Under the pieces are notes generated by a model. It did no database searches and was not told where the DNA came from. It saw only the letters and a program-made list of their open reading frames with translations. A stretch of 9,316 nucleotides of DNA, taken from Arenicella sp. GTDB lineage: Bacteria > Pseudomonadota > Gammaproteobacteria > Arenicellales > Arenicellaceae. The DNA is taken from the NCBI GenBank assembly GCA_016763815.1, contig JAESTB010000135.1:1-9316 (forward strand). The letters run 5' to 3'. This document shows, piece after piece, positions 1 to 6,992 of this stretch; the stretch's first letter is position 1, and every line of letters begins with the position of its first letter. A program made the position numbers and the translations under genes.

Positions 1-3000
1 GACGGCCACGAGACTGGCATCGGCTGACTCAAGAGTACTTCCTGCTGTTTTGTCAGTAAACGGGTAGCGCCCCTGAAGGTTGCTGGCAAACTCTTTAAGC
101 AACTCATCGTATTGTGCGGTGGCATTAGTAGCCTTTATACGATTACAAAATATCATAATGGATAAGGTTAGATCGCCTTCGGCAGCAGTAAAAATATCAT
201 CTCCGGCGGCTACGATAAACCGTGATGGACAGTCGGACAACGTGCTTGTCAGTGAAGTCGAAAATTGATTCTCAAGCCTGGCCAGGGCGTTATTAGGGTC
301 TTTACGAGCGTATTTATCCAACTCGATCAGTGTCTCCTTCCAGCGTTGTTCTAGGGCCGGTTGGCTGGTAGTCAACCCGGTAGCACTATTGATTAAGTAG
401 GTAACCAGACTCTCTGCGTAGTTGTATGCAATATAGCTAGCCCGTTCATTTTGGCTTGCCAAATAGGTTTCCAATTCGGCGGCACTGCTGATTCCGTAAA
501 GCGCTTGTAAGATATCCGTCGCGCTGCGGTTTACAGAAGCTTGGGGCAAGTATAGGCGACTACCAATAGCCAACTGATCAGCAGCCTGCAAGACAGACAA
601 GGTAGCAGCCCGCGTAGACTCTACCCACGCTTGGCTATCAGCAACAAAACCCAACTGAGCTAGAATCTCGTGAAGCTGATAAAAGCCCTCGACTACCGAG
701 TCAAAATTTCTTACTCGATCTAACACGCTTTGCTCAGCACTGACAATCGCATTACTAGACGAGGTCTTGCTTAGGCCCTGTTTAGCCCACTCTATTTCGT
801 AAACAATCGCGTTTCTCAACTGTTTAAGCATCGCCTTTTGCAACTGATATGCGTTTCCATTTGCCTGCTCTTGAGCCGCCAATGGCACGCTATTGAAGTT
901 TGCCGTAGCGTAGCTTTCGTACTCACGGTAATAACTAAGAGCCTTTACCAGCCGGTTCGGATCCCATACAACGGTAGAAGCCTGCTTGGTCGGTAAATCC
1001 GAAGTGTCTAGCGACATAAATGCGAGCCCTTGCACACTGCCGTAGTTTCCTCTAAAAGCGATCATGGCCGGGCTTAATTGAACTCGCCCATGCGAATCGC
1101 GAATAAAGGGCTTAGAAACAAGCGTATAGCTGTTCTTTAGTAACTGGTTATAGAACACATCTTCGCAATAGGAACGACTAAACAACGCGATTGACTGTTC
1201 CGCGATCTCGGTACTAGCCTGAGTATGATTGTCCCACGCAATCTGAATTTTTGATAACCGCCTGCGCATATCACTGCATGGATTGGCATTTGCCACGTCG
1301 CCCAGCCATTTTTCTTCGAGGTATTCTAACCAGCGCTCGAGTTGCACAAACTCCATACCATCGTTTCGCAGACTCTCTGCAGCCTTAATAGTTACGTTCC
1401 GATCATTCTCGCGGTTCAAAAAATCACTATTTTGAATTGCTCCGGACGGGCTAAGAGAAGACTCCTGAATTTTGGTGTAAAATTGCGCCGAACTAATATT
1501 CACGGAGCCCCAGAACAATGCAGAAGATGGTTGATCAACGCCAGTAGAACCGTCGGGACATCCCTCGTTGATCGCCTGATATCGATAGTCAAGCCGCTCC
1601 ATTGCTAACTCGTACAAGGTACTTCGCTGAAAAAACCCAGCACTAGGCTTTACCCCATACACGCTGTAAATGAGATCTGAAAATCTCTCTAAAATGCCGG
1701 AATTTTGTCCGACCGTTGGTTTTGAAAGATCGATGAATGAATGTCGTTTGTCGTGAAAAAATTCCAATTCATTAAGCCATGCTTCTGCAAAAATCCATTG
1801 AAATCCGTTCGCTGCCCCAGTGTCGGAAAACTGAGGTTTATACCTTAACAAGGTTCTAAATTGCATGCCGAGGTTGCATTCCATTGCCGGAAACACAATC
1901 GCTTCCAGGTGCTTATCTGAGATCACTTGCGCGAGGTCGTCATTTACATTCGCAAACCATGAAACTGGCAAGCCGATACGGTTAAAATGTCGCGCGTCAA
2001 TTTCACTGAGCTGGTCAAGCACGCTATGTACCTGCGCATAACTATTGCCTCCAGTTCGAACAGAGCGTTTGTCCGCAATTAACACTTCTTTAACCCCATC
2101 TATCTGAGCTTTAAGAGTCCACAGGTTCAACCCGCCCAATAAAAACAATAATATAATAAGCATCAGGCTTAGCTGTTTATACCGATCAAGAAGATGCTTA
2201 TGCCTGAGTACGCCACGCCCTGTAGGGACCGCTAAGTTAGCCTCAGCTGAAATTTTCGACTCCAGTAATTCACCTAAAAATATACTGTCTGAAGAGCGCT
2301 CTAAACTTTCTTCCTCGAGATTGTGCCCGACGAAGTAAATGCCCCGAAAATAAAAACCGTTTTTATAGCTGGAATTATCGAACAGCTTTTCACAAACTAG
2401 TTCAGCGCCCGCCGCAAGCTTACTAACCTCTCGATCAAGTAGCATGTATTCATCGCCCTGAACCAGAGTAGCCCGTCGAGCTGAGCGTTCAACCTGATTT
2501 CGGGTGATTTCATCGTGAATAAACTTGAACGCACGGCGAATCGAGCTACGCCTATACTTTTGGCCAAATTCAATATCTGAAGACCAGCCAAAAATCTGTT
2601 GATGTTGCTCCCAGTTCTGGTGTGCGAATGCATTGAAGCCTGTCATCGATTCACAATGGCTAACGATTAGGTAGACGGGCAACGAGAATGGCACTTCAGA
2701 ATCAATAAGGTCTAGCCCGTGTACCGTTCGTTCAATCATGTTGTTCAATGCCTTTGACGAGTCATTGGCCATCAGTGCCGCAGGGATTGTCACTACAATT
2801 CCATCAAGTGGCCGCTGAGGCCGCTTGCTCGAAATTTTCTCAATAACCCGATGTAATGAACTCGGTGCGCCCTTCGGTGACTCGGCTCCTTCTGCAGTCT
2901 GGCCTGATGAATTATCGCCGGTAACGTCTATCGACAACTCGACTAATATCATATCCCGCAATAAGTACCAGTCGTCGTCGGCCGACCACATTGAAAATTT

Positions 3001-3369
3001 ACGCAGAGATTCTGGAATGTAGCGGCGCGTCTGCCCTGGCGGTATAACACTTAGTAATGATTTATTGTCAGCTGGTTTAAACTGCAGGTAGAGCGGTGTC
3101 TCGTAAATATCACTCGACGAAATAAATAAGTGCTGAACTAAATGAAGGCACCAATTCTTGCATGACAAAAGAATGCCGGTGATAAATATAAACAACCTCA
3201 CCCACCATTTACTGGGAGCGGTGTCTACACTGACCGCTGCTGGCACCTTCAACCAGATCCACAGCAAGCCGATCAGGATCACGACGATAATCGAAAATAG
3301 AATAATCGCCGGGTAAATCTCCACCAAGCCAAAGAATTCGCTTGCAACTTGTTTCAGCCAGTTCATCAT
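1..3369 (-). CDS. tssM: TssM (IcmF family) T6SS inner-membrane complex protein, 3' end outside window
   Basis: TssM is the large inner-membrane protein that, with TssL and the lipoprotein TssJ, forms the trans-envelope channel of the T6SS. The frame is open from ATG 3369 to the window edge (1123 codons); I checked the phase at residues 184, 231, 342, 1100 and 1123. Membrane segments lie at about 20-40, 57-78 and 398-418, giving a cytoplasmic domain of about 300 residues and a long periplasmic part. Family landmarks are RPLDGIVVTI (186-195), PVYLIVSH (231-238), FRGIYFVGHN (341-350) and the C-terminal GRYPF (1100-1104); roughly 150 more residues are expected beyond the window. The Walker A region reads PLYLQFKPADNKSLL (92-106), with the P-loop glycines missing, and no DTAG-like motif follows. 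ATG 3369 overlaps the tssL stop as ATGA; a second ATG follows directly at 3366. Identity is firm; the periplasmic part is divergent. Confidence 0.93.
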   Translation of the reverse strand, partial: MMNWLKQVASEFFGLVEIYPAIILFSIIVVILIGLLWIWLKVPAAVSVDTAPSKWWVRLFIFITGILLSCKNWCLHLVQHLFISSSDIYETPLYLQFKPADNKSLLSVIPPGQTRRYIPESLRKFSMWSADDDWYLLRDMILVELSIDVTGDNSSGQTAEGAESPKGAPSSLHRVIEKISSKRPQRPLDGIVVTIPAALMANDSSKALNNMIERTVHGLDLIDSEVPFSLPVYLIVSHCESMTGFNAFAHQNWEQHQQIFGWSSDIEFGQKYRRSSIRRAFKFIHDEITRNQVERSARRATLVQGDEYMLLDREVSKLAAGAELVCEKLFDNSSYKNGFYFRGIYFVGHNLEEESLERSSDSIFLGELLESKISAEANLAVPTGRGVLRHKHLLDRYKQLSLMLIILLFLLGGLNLWTLKAQIDGVKEVLIADKRSVRTGGNSYAQVHSVLDQLSEIDARHFNRIGLPVSWFANVNDDLAQVISDKHLEAIVFPAMECNLGMQFRTLLRYKPQFSDTGAANGFQWIFAEAWLNELEFFHDKRHSFIDLSKPTVGQNSGILERFSDLIYSVYGVKPSAGFFQRSTLYELAMERLDYRYQAINEGCPDGSTGVDQPSSALFWGSVNISSAQFYTKIQESSLSPSGAIQNSDFLNRENDRNVTIKAAESLRNDGMEFVQLERWLEYLEEKWLGDVANANPCSDMRRRLSKIQIAWDNHTQASTEIAEQSIALFSRSYCEDVFYNQLLKNSYTLVSKPFIRDSHGRVQLSPAMIAFRGNYGSVQGLAFMSLDTSDLPTKQASTVVWDPNRLVKALSYYREYESYATANFNSVPLAAQEQANGNAYQLQKAMLKQLRNAIVYEIEWAKQGLSKTSSSNAIVSAEQSVLDRVRNFDSVVEGFYQLHEILAQLGFVADSQAWVESTRAATLSVLQAADQLAIGSRLYLPQASVNRSATDILQALYGISSAAELETYLASQNERASYIAYNYAESLVTYLINSATGLTTSQPALEQRWKETLIELDKYARKDPNNALARLENQFSTSLTSTLSDCPSRFIVAAGDDIFTAAEGDLTLSIMIFCNRIKATNATAQYDELLKEFASNLQGRYPFTDKTAGSTLESADASLVAV

Positions 3370-4117
3370 AGGCTCATGATGCTCTGAGAAAAACCGCTAG
3401 TCAGCCACCACCAAATCCCGCTACTGATTAACAGATAGGCTACTATCGAAAAGAACAGTACTTTATTCCAGCGTGAAAGTGGTTCAAGTTTCTGCGCGAT
3501 CACAGGGTTTCGAACAAAGGCATACGCAGACGGAAAAATATATCTCAGCTTACTTCGGTAGCCCGTCATTGGCAGAAGCCTGCTACGCAGCTCGGCGACC
3601 CGTTTTTCATTGCCACGCAATCGGCCACGAAAACCCAGTTGAAGTGAAAGAATGAAGAGCATCGCCAGTTTTTTTCCAAGCGGGTTAACACATCTCGGCG
3701 CATCAACACGCCAAGGCGTCGGTAGTACTCATCTCCGGCATAACAGGTAGAAAACACTCCTGACTCGATAGAAACACTGTTCCAATAGGCTGCGCCGAAC
3801 CACTGTACTTGTATTAAGAATATCTCGTCGGCTAACGCGCTCATCAGATAACAGGCCTCCTTGTAGGCAGCAAACTCAAGAGCATTCGTGTTAGCCGAAA
3901 CATACTCCATCTGGTCGCTCAGCATCGCTTTTAGATAAGCGGCCAGATACCGCGCCTTCTCGCGATCTGATGTATCGGGTTTAATTTCATCTGAGGTTAT
4001 CTGCGACCAGTCAATCACACCCACCATAATCATATTTTTGACCGCATAGACGTGACTGTAAAACTCTTTAAAGAGTTTTACAGTATCTAAGCCTTGCCAT
4101 TCAGACCGTGTGCTCAT
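3366..4117 (-). CDS. tssL: TssL (DotU family) T6SS inner-membrane protein, reading frame interrupted by a -1 shift
   Basis: TssL is a cytoplasmic DotU domain with one C-terminal membrane anchor; it binds TssM and TssK. The zero frame from ATG 4117 gives the DotU N-terminal part, including the ALADEIF helix (94-100) and a CYAGDEYYRRLG stretch (125-136), but after E148-K149-N150 it runs into 33 unrelated residues and stops at 3566. The missing part (LAMLFILSLQLGFRG..., then a membrane segment near VLFFSIVAYLL) lies in the -1 frame down to TGA 3368-3366. The break sits at seven A residues (minus strand, 3675-3669). A -1 slip there, or one extra A, gives 250 residues with the anchor at about 219-239, a usual TssL length. 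The cause may be programmed frameshifting, polymerase slippage, an inactivating deletion or a sequencing error; the bases alone do not decide. The ribosome site is weak: GAGGGG lies 16 bases before ATG. The start is 20 bases after the tssK stop, and the end overlaps tssM. Confidence 0.87.
3609..3621 (-). other. Small hairpin downstream of the tssL heptamer
   Basis: The minus-strand RNA can form ATTGC-GTG-GCAAT, a 5-bp stem with a 3-base loop. A weak outer pairing of GTTTTC with GAAAAAC, with one bulged base, flanks it. It begins about 46 bases after the heptamer, much farther than the usual 5-9 bases for frameshift stimulators, so a role is doubtful. Confidence 0.2.
3668..3674 (-). promoter_or_regulatory. 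Candidate -1 frameshift heptamer A_AAA_AAC in tssL
   Basis: On the minus strand the codons are GAA AAA AAC (tssL codons 148-150), so the heptamer A AAA AAC has exactly the X_XXY_YYZ phase of a -1 slippery site. Sliding back one base continues with CTG GCG ATG CTC, the frame that encodes the rest of the DotU domain and the membrane anchor. The A run is seven long, so transcriptional slippage is also possible. I see no Shine-Dalgarno-like stimulator just upstream and no strong stem 5-10 bases downstream. The nearest hairpin is about 46 bases away. The position and phase are seen directly; the function is inference. Confidence 0.5.
4055..4084. repeat. Perfect 30-bp palindrome inside the start of tssL
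   Basis: These 30 bases equal their own reverse complement with no mismatch and no spacer: half-site ACTGTAAAACTCTTT followed by its complement. The symmetry ends abruptly at both sides (g against a, then t against t). It coincides exactly with tssL codons 12-21, coding TVKLFKEFYS. In RNA it could fold to a stem of about 13 bp with a TTAA loop, starting 33 bases after the A of the start codon. No T-tract follows, so it is not a standard terminator. By chance a perfect 30-bp palindrome is expected about 1e-5 times in a window this long (4^-15 times about 9300 positions). The function is unknown. Confidence 0.9.
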
Positions 4118-4137
4118 GGTGTAGTGGTTTCAGCCCC

Positions 4138-5493
4138 TCAGCCCTGATGGCTGGAATACAACCAGATTGATTTGGGATAGCCACCGCTCGGATCCTTATT
4201 CGCACTGATTATTAACAATCGCTCGCCGAGAGTAATATTGGGGTCAGATACAGACACCTGAACGACTATACGTTCATGCTCGTCGCTCGATTCAAACATA
4301 GGGGTCGGTAGAGATTGGCGTTTAGCACCTAATAGCCTAGCCCTGCTGACCCTAGCAAAGTGCGATTCGCTAACGATTCTTGAGGCGTTAATGAACTCGC
4401 GCAACGATGCTTCCGACTGACCTTTGCGAGACCGTATTTCTATCGTTAAAAGCTTGCTTGAGTTCGATTTGGGTAATGCAATGCTGAATTTTCGATCCTC
4501 AAAATCGAACCGCAATAAACTAAATTGCGACTTAATAGAGGCCAATAGGTCAGTCAAAAATCTAGAGATAGCATTAAAACAATGATGTAAGTTGTTGTGA
4601 TCATAAGCTGGAAGCCTAGGTGGCACCGGCTCACCGGTAAGACGAGCTAAGCGACCTATTGCATCGCAGAATGTCGAATAGGCGTAAAATGGGTGCACAT
4701 CGGCGGTAAGGACCATCTCGAGAGATGGCAGCACTGAACCAAGCAAGGCCGAAATCTCTCTTTTATTTATGCGTTCCTGATGGCTTAAGCCGCTAGAATT
4801 AGACGCCGCAATGCCCGACAATTGAATCGCTTTTTGGCGAATGGCCTGCACCATTCGCTCAAAATTGGTGAGCATCAACTCAGCACTTCTTACCGCTTTG
4901 CAACGAAATAGACGAATAGGAGGCACGTAGTCGGTAGCTCTGAACGTTCCGTCGCTTTCTCTTTTAATCCGCATCAGCGGTATCGAAATATATCGGCTCG
5001 GCGGAAGATCACCGACGAACAAACTATAGCGAGGGCTGAGCCGGTGAACTTCGACCCCATTTTCACCTGTATTTTCATCCACCACGACAGACCCTGGCAA
5101 CGAATCAAAACGTTGTATAGCGGCTTGTTGATACGCAGCATTCTCTGTCCGAATTGGAACAACTAGGTGTATCAATGAGAATGTACCACCAGAATCCAAA
5201 CTAGCGACACTAGACAGATCAACCTCCAATGGAGGATCAACTTCATCATTGTAATTGGCGATTAAACCATCTGGCATCATTCCGTAGACTGAGCGGATTT
5301 TAAGCTTACCCTCAAGTATTCCTGACGGTTCAAAATCCAGACTATAAAGCCCCCAAAAATAGGGGGTGGTCAATGACAGTTCATGCAATCGTTCATTTTC
5401 TCGATATACCTGTTCCTGCTGAAAATGTTGCGGTGACAGCAACATGCCTTCATGCCATTGCACCGCAAACTGGCGCTGTTTTGCTAGGTCCAT
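4138..5493 (-). CDS. tssK: TssK, T6SS baseplate-to-membrane connector
   Basis: TssK is the trimeric cytoplasmic protein that joins the T6SS baseplate to TssL and TssM. The family signature is clear at the N-terminus: WHEGMLLSPQHFQQ at residues 13-26, followed by an FWGLYSLDF segment and a MMPDGLIANY segment. With the start at ATG 5493 the protein has 451 residues, close to the roughly 450 usual for TssK. I prefer this start because GGAG lies seven bases upstream (5504-5501). The longer frame from GTG 5529 would add 12 residues that do not resemble the family and would overlap tssJ. It ends with TGA at 4140-4138, 20 bases before tssL. Nothing looks broken; identity is secure from motif, length and position between tssJ and tssL. 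Confidence 0.94.
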   Translation of the reverse strand: MDLAKQRQFAVQWHEGMLLSPQHFQQEQVYRENERLHELSLTTPYFWGLYSLDFEPSGILEGKLKIRSVYGMMPDGLIANYNDEVDPPLEVDLSSVASLDSGGTFSLIHLVVPIRTENAAYQQAAIQRFDSLPGSVVVDENTGENGVEVHRLSPRYSLFVGDLPPSRYISIPLMRIKRESDGTFRATDYVPPIRLFRCKAVRSAELMLTNFERMVQAIRQKAIQLSGIAASNSSGLSHQERINKREISALLGSVLPSLEMVLTADVHPFYAYSTFCDAIGRLARLTGEPVPPRLPAYDHNNLHHCFNAISRFLTDLLASIKSQFSLLRFDFEDRKFSIALPKSNSSKLLTIEIRSRKGQSEASLREFINASRIVSESHFARVSRARLLGAKRQSLPTPMFESSDEHERIVVQVSVSDPNITLGERLLIISANKDPSGGYPKSIWLYSSHQG

Positions 5494-5500
5494 AATAGTT

Positions 5501-5504
5501 CTCC
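5501..5504 (-). promoter_or_regulatory. Ribosome binding site deciding the tssK start
   Basis: The minus strand reads TTGGAGAACTATTATGGAC; GGAG is seven bases from ATG 5493. The upstream GTG at 5529 has no such site at good spacing, so the ATG is the likely start. Confidence 0.75.
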
Positions 5505-5521
5505 AACTCGGGTCATCATGT

Positions 5522-6040
5522 CTAACCACCTTCTGATATAGTGATTTTTTTGCTTCCGAGTATGATTGTCGGTCGCTTGAACGGAGTAATATCTAAGGTG
5601 TAATCATCACTTTCGGTGAGATAATTGGCGTATGCCATCACTTTAAAGGCTTTCTGGTAAGCCGTAGAGAAACGGCTCTTCTCTTTAGACGGCTTCAGAG
5701 TGGCTTGCGAAACAGGCACTAACTCATAACTAAATATCACGAATTTATCAGGGTACTGAAGTTGAAATTGTCGTTTTTCATCAAACCACTTACGTGCGGT
5801 ATACCCTCTAAGCTGGGGTACCAAAGCCTCTTCAAAGATATAAACAATGTCGACGGCTACAGGGGTTGATTGGTTGACATCGTCAGCCGCGATGACATGA
5901 ACGACCTCAATTTGGTTATCTGAATAACGTGGCAGCAAGCCTTGCAAACCTTTGCAAGCGCTTAACCCAAGAAACAAAGAAACGACTAAAGCGCTATAGC
6001 AATATTTTGTATATTTATGGCGACCGATTAGGTGCTTCAT
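5522..6040 (-). CDS. tssJ: TssJ, T6SS outer-membrane lipoprotein
   Basis: TssJ anchors the periplasmic end of TssM to the outer membrane. The 172-residue product begins with a basic stretch (KHLIGRHKYTKY), a hydrophobic core (ALVVSLFLGL, 17-26) and a lipobox LSAC at 26-29, so Cys29 should be lipidated and the mature protein has 144 residues. The rest is rich in beta-strand-like segments. Typical pieces are VAVDIVYIFEEA in the first third and a C-terminal TLDITPFKRPTIIL stretch. Sequence conservation in this family is low, so the call rests on lipoprotein features, length and position directly before tssK. Its ATG (6040) overlaps the stop of the DUF4150 gene as ATGA, suggesting translational coupling of the spike-tip gene with the membrane-complex genes. 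The stop is 28 bases before tssK. Confidence 0.86.
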   Translation of the reverse strand: MKHLIGRHKYTKYCYSALVVSLFLGLSACKGLQGLLPRYSDNQIEVVHVIAADDVNQSTPVAVDIVYIFEEALVPQLRGYTARKWFDEKRQFQLQYPDKFVIFSYELVPVSQATLKPSKEKSRFSTAYQKAFKVMAYANYLTESDDYTLDITPFKRPTIILGSKKITISEGG

Positions 6041-6435
6041 GTCAGCACCATAACTTTGACCTGACTGGGCGTTACCGTGAGCCCAATTATGTTTCCCGAC
6101 GGGCCGTTTTGTTCTGTTGGCGAGAGCATTTTAACCACAGGCATAGCTGAGGCAAATACCTTAAAACTTCCAATAATGTGCTTTTCAGGCCCCATTACCA
6201 TACTCGAGACCACACCACCCGCAACACCGGCGTTATCGCCATTGCTGACAAAAGCCTGAGTCATAAGATTGTGGATCGGCATCGCCTGAATAAACTGATT
6301 GAACACCGTAGGAGTGGAGGTACTGGTTAGCGCTATATTCGGGTACGGGATCGGTACCGGGCCCGCAGGTGTGGGCGTTTTGCATACATCTGGAAATGCG
6401 AAATGAGTCGCTGGAAAGAAAGTATTCTGAAACAT
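6037..6435 (-). CDS. DUF4150 PAAR-like T6SS spike-tip protein
   Basis: DUF4150 (Tox-PAAR-like) proteins are thought to cap the VgrG spike or act as N-terminal domains of T6SS toxins. This one is a stand-alone domain of 132 residues with no toxin extension. The hallmark FPDVCKTPTPAGPVPIPYPN (14-33) is nearly consensus, followed by MPIHNL (52-57), SNGDNAGVAGGV (64-75), MGPEKHIIGS (81-90) and a closing VTPSQVKVMVL. Cys18, His55 and His86 fall at positions conserved in the family and are candidates for the metal ligands that hold PAAR tips together; that role is inference here. ATG 6435 lies two bases after the DUF3540 stop, with only a weak GGG upstream, so translation probably depends on readthrough of ribosomes from that gene. 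It has no toxin of its own, so a separate cargo would have to associate with it. Confidence 0.92.
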   Translation of the reverse strand: MFQNTFFPATHFAFPDVCKTPTPAGPVPIPYPNIALTSTSTPTVFNQFIQAMPIHNLMTQAFVSNGDNAGVAGGVVSSMVMGPEKHIIGSFKVFASAMPVVKMLSPTEQNGPSGNIIGLTVTPSQVKVMVLT

Positions 6436-6437
6436 AA

Positions 6438-6992
6438 TTAGCCCATGTTTATGCGTTCTGCATCAAGTCGTAGGTCCTTAGACGCAGTAATAATTTGACT
6501 ACCGGCATCGGTGCGTAACAGTTGTCTAGCTTGTATCGAGCCTTGGTCGCACTGTTGAACCCAATTGCTCATAACATTAACCACCGTACCTGCCGCAGAT
6601 TGAAATAGGTTCTCACAAGCGAGCTTTATGTTTTTGCTAGCAAGGAAAGAAAGGTTGTGCAAAGATTTCAGACTTATCGATTTCTGTCCGACCAACTCAA
6701 TATGATCAGCGACAAGCTTGAGGCTCTGGGCAAACGGAAAACTAAGTTCTATGCTTTCTCTTGGCGCAGCCTTGAGCAGACAAACTACAAAGCTGCCATT
6801 GCCGGTGGCCAAGTAGGCAACGTAGTCACCCTTAATAAGCGCTAGCCCTAATCCATCGGCGGCTTGGGCAGAGGTATCGTCATCGATCAGGTATTGCCCG
6901 TCGTTCGAGTCAGTTACCCACCCGGTCATGACAGTGCTACTGTTATTGGCGACATCTTTATTTAGATAACTAACACGATTCACAATATTCAT
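6438..6992 (-). CDS. DUF3540 protein, probable T6SS spike-associated component
   Basis: The 184-residue product matches what I know of the DUF3540 family, which travels with DUF4150, DUF2169 and pentapeptide-repeat genes in T6SS loci; its biochemical role is not established. Residues about 22-75 (TGWVTDSNDGQYLIDDD..., then IKGDYVAYLA) resemble an OB-like beta domain as in the gp5/VgrG spike neck. Residues about 80-140 show repeating short strands (SLKLVADHIELVGQKSISL) like the beta-prism of VgrG. The C-terminal block LLRTDAGSQIITASKDLRL (158-176) is the most family-like part. The comparison with spike folds is inference from pattern, not alignment. No signal peptide or membrane segment is seen. 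A good ribosome site (GAGGA, 7006-7002) lies nine bases before ATG 6992, inside the end of the preceding gene, whose stop abuts this start. Confidence 0.85.
   Translation of the reverse strand: MNIVNRVSYLNKDVANNSSTVMTGWVTDSNDGQYLIDDDTSAQAADGLGLALIKGDYVAYLATGNGSFVVCLLKAAPRESIELSFPFAQSLKLVADHIELVGQKSISLKSLHNLSFLASKNIKLACENLFQSAAGTVVNVMSNWVQQCDQGSIQARQLLRTDAGSQIITASKDLRLDAERINMG

Noticed and set aside
1530..1539. 10-bp palindrome GTTGATCAAC in tssM
   Set aside because: About nine perfect 10-bp palindromes are expected by chance in a window this size.
1342..1608. Plus-strand 88-codon ORF and similar short frames opposite tssM
   Set aside because: The tssM frame is continuous here and carries family motifs; the plus-strand products have no recognisable features.
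3366..3662. Separate 98-residue minus-strand ORF starting at ATG 3662
   Set aside because: It contains the missing C-terminal part of the DotU domain and the membrane anchor in the -1 frame, so it is the second half of tssL and not an independent gene. The ATG has no convincing ribosome site.
4055..4084. LexA-type operator, because the palindrome begins CTGT and ends ACAG
   Set aside because: A LexA box spans 16 bases; here the CTG and CAG are 22 bases apart and the site is inside a coding region in mid-operon.
4055..4084. Intrinsic terminator
   Set aside because: The stem is AT-rich, has no following T-tract on either strand, and lies within the coding sequence with tssM downstream.
5494..5529. 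GTG start for tssK at 5529
   Set aside because: The 12 added residues are not TssK-like, it overlaps tssJ, and ATG 5493 has GGAG at seven bases.
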